7,202 bases of DNA, from positions 1-7,202 of the forward strand of contig JAGNMH010000271.1 in the NCBI GenBank assembly GCA_017991275.1, read 5' to 3'. This stretch comes from Acidobacteriota bacterium. Lineage in GTDB: Bacteria; Acidobacteriota; Blastocatellia; RBC074. A program made the position numbers and the translations under genes. Of this stretch, positions 5,847 to 7,202 are shown in pieces. The notes under the pieces are model-generated. The model ran no database searches, had not been told where the DNA came from, and saw only the letters and a program-made list of their open reading frames with translations. Every line of letters begins with the position of its first letter. The stretch's first letter is position 1.

Positions 5847-7028
5847 CTACTGTTTTTTCTTTTCGTAAAGATAAGCTGTTTCCAGCACCCGTGCCTGTGT
5901 GCCGTCGTGAACGGCGAACTTGCCGCCTTTCCACAAATTTGCTGCACCGTATTCGCCGGCTTTGTTGACGGCGTAAAACGTGATGCTGAATTTGGACAAT
6001 TCATTCAGGTTGTCGCCGTAACGATGCGAGATGCGTTTCAGCACATCCAGCGCCGCTTCAGTGGGATTCATACCTCGACGCATGTTTTCGACAATTGTAT
6101 GGCCGCCGCAGATGTAGATGTTTTCTTCGCCTCGCCCGGTTGAGCCAGCCGCGCCGACTTCGTTGTCCACGTATAAGCCCGCGCCAATGATGGGCGAATC
6201 TCCAACGCGACCGGGAATTTTCCACGCCAAGCCTGAAGTTGTGGTTACGCCTGAAATGTCTCCGCTGGCGTCAACCGCCAGGCAGTTGATGGTGCCGGTT
6301 GGACGACGGCGAATTACATCCGCAGCCCATTCGTTGAAAGCTACATCAGCCGGAGTCGTCAACGTGCTGGCGATTTTTTTGCCAGTTGCAGATGAAGACG
6401 CCGAGGCGGGTTTCGGATGATTTGGGCTTGGCCCCCAGGCATCGTTGTCGCTCATTTCTTCTTTCCACTTCAACCAGATTTTGCGCGAATCTTCGGTCAG
6501 CAAATCTTCTTTCTTGAAGCCGTGAGCCAGCGCGAACCGCAGCGCGCCTTCGCCGACCAGCATGATGTGATCTGTTCGTTCCAGAACAAGTTTGGCCACC
6601 GAAGCAGGGTTTTTGATGTGGCGAATGCTGGCGACCGAACCGGCTCTGCGCGAAGGGCCATGCATGCAACATGAATCCAGTTCGACATCGCCTTCGGCAT
6701 TCGGCAATCCACCGTAACCAACTGAATTGTCGCGCGGATCACTTTCGACAATGTTGACGCCTGCGACGACGGCTTCCAGCGTGTCGCCGCCGCGCTTCAA
6801 AATTTCCATCGCTTTGCTGACGCAATCAATGCCGCCGTTGAAAACGCTGCCGTCTGGGCCGCGATTGGAGTTGGCGCTGGAAATCACCACAGGGCGAGCT
6901 TTGCCAATTGCTTGGGGCGATTGCTGATCGGCCAGCGTTTCGCCAGCCAGCAGTGGCGCGCTTAATCCGGCCAGCGCAGTAGTTTTGATGAATTGTCTGC
7001 GGCCAAAATCTTTTTGTTCGTTGCTCAT
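5847..7028 (-). CDS. N4-(beta-N-acetylglucosaminyl)-L-asparaginase family Ntn hydrolase, Tat-exported
   Basis: This 393-residue protein belongs to the glycosylasparaginase group of N-terminal nucleophile hydrolases, which split the asparagine-GlcNAc bond of glycopeptides and self-cleave to free the catalytic threonine. RRQFIK (10-15) and the following hydrophobic run to about 28 form a twin-arginine signal, so it acts outside the cytoplasm. Family landmarks are SVGYGGLP (102-109), HIKNP (137-141), MLVGEGAL (156-163), the predicted nucleophile T246 in TGTIN, T264, R274 and D277 in GRVGDSP, and T297-G298. They correspond to Flavobacterium residues T152, T170, R180, D183, T203 and G204 as I recall that enzyme. 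A Pro/Ser/Ala-rich stretch (199-225) lengthens the linker before the cleavage site. Two expected residues differ: alanine (A52) where a substrate-binding Trp is usual, and glycine (G245) rather than Asp before the nucleophile. AGGAGA (7033-7038) supports the start, which overlaps the upstream gene. Confidence 0.93.
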   Translation of the reverse strand: MSNEQKDFGRRQFIKTTALAGLSAPLLAGETLADQQSPQAIGKARPVVISSANSNRGPDGSVFNGGIDCVSKAMEILKRGGDTLEAVVAGVNIVESDPRDNSVGYGGLPNAEGDVELDSCCMHGPSRRAGSVASIRHIKNPASVAKLVLERTDHIMLVGEGALRFALAHGFKKEDLLTEDSRKIWLKWKEEMSDNDAWGPSPNHPKPASASSSATGKKIASTLTTPADVAFNEWAADVIRRRPTGTINCLAVDASGDISGVTTTSGLAWKIPGRVGDSPIIGAGLYVDNEVGAAGSTGRGEENIYICGGHTIVENMRRGMNPTEAALDVLKRISHRYGDNLNELSKFSITFYAVNKAGEYGAANLWKGGKFAVHDGTQARVLETAYLYEKKKQ

Positions 7029-7202
7029 GGTTTCTCCTGATTTGAGGTTGGTGGATTGCGGTCAGCTTTGGCGGCTTCTTTTGCAGCTTCAAACTGTCGC
7101 AGTTTCTCTTCGGCTTGTTGAATTTTTTTGTCTATTTCGTCGCTCAGTTTTTGGTAAATCTCCAGCGATTGAACTTGGCTTGCTTCCAGGCTGTGAAGCC
7201 GC
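7025..7202 (-). CDS. C-terminal end of a coiled-coil protein, partial at the window edge
   Basis: The last 58 codons of a minus-strand gene enter from beyond 7202 and end at TGA (7025-7027). The fragment is rich in Glu, Lys, Gln and Ala with leucines and isoleucines at heptad-like spacing (SLEIYQKLSDEIDKKIQQA), then a polar tail ending NQEKP, so a coiled coil with a disordered end is likely. The stop overlaps the glycosylasparaginase start as ATGA, and the Shine-Dalgarno sequence of that gene lies inside this one, which points to an operon with coupled translation. I do not recognise the family, and no function can be given from the fragment. Confidence 0.75.
   Translation of the reverse strand, partial: RLHSLEASQVQSLEIYQKLSDEIDKKIQQAEEKLRQFEAAKEAAKADRNPPTSNQEKP

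Noticed and set aside
5907..6927. Several plus-strand frames opposite the glycosylasparaginase gene
   Set aside because: They are antisense shadows of a gene whose catalytic motifs are unmistakable; none has a supported start or domain.
1..7202. Possible CRISPR array, insertion sequence, tRNA or att site
   Set aside because: No regularly spaced direct repeats, no transposase-like frame with terminal inverted repeats, and no cloverleaf pattern were seen on either strand.

Overview
The window looks like chromosomal DNA of a Gram-negative-type, diderm bacterium, most plausibly an acidobacterium of the Blastocatellia type. The reasons are indirect. There is a tripartite-pump adaptor built to dock on a TolC-type outer-membrane channel, a Tat-exported glycosylasparaginase, and a bacillithiol-linked YtxJ protein. 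There is also a large secreted protein that combines a discoidin-like region with an SdrD B-like domain. No rRNA, tRNA, CRISPR array, insertion sequence or phage gene was seen, and the taxonomic call is an inference.

Layout. Positions 1-167 hold no supportable gene but contain a striking hairpin with 18-bp perfect arms (96-150). Two minus-strand genes follow in one probable operon, read from right to left: a periplasmic adaptor of the MacA/HlyD type (1032-2510) and a stand-alone MacB/LolD-type ABC ATPase (168-929). They are separated by a spacer with another hairpin (970-1012). The permease that the pair needs is not in the window. A spacer of about 936 bases (2511-3446) has no convincing gene; it carries an orphan ribosome-binding site and a possibly broken small ORF on the minus strand. 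The plus-strand gene at 3447-5225 encodes a 592-residue secreted multidomain protein that starts at TTG, and it ends at a strong intrinsic terminator (5300-5335). Next on the plus strand is a 116-residue YtxJ-like monothiol bacilliredoxin (5437-5787). Converging on it from the right is a minus-strand operon: the C-terminal end of a coiled-coil protein that enters from beyond the window (7025-7202), overlapping by ATGA with a glycosylasparaginase-family Ntn hydrolase (5847-7028).

Functionally the window is a set of unrelated small transcription units, most with an envelope or export theme: an efflux or lipoprotein-type ABC pump, a secreted adhesin-like protein and an exported amidohydrolase. 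The ytxJ gene is cytosolic thiol housekeeping. I see no evidence for a wholly new multi-gene system. The points most worth a second look are the altered catalytic-site residues of the glycosylasparaginase, the uncharacterised C-terminal domain of the secreted protein, and the hairpins that punctuate the ABC operon.
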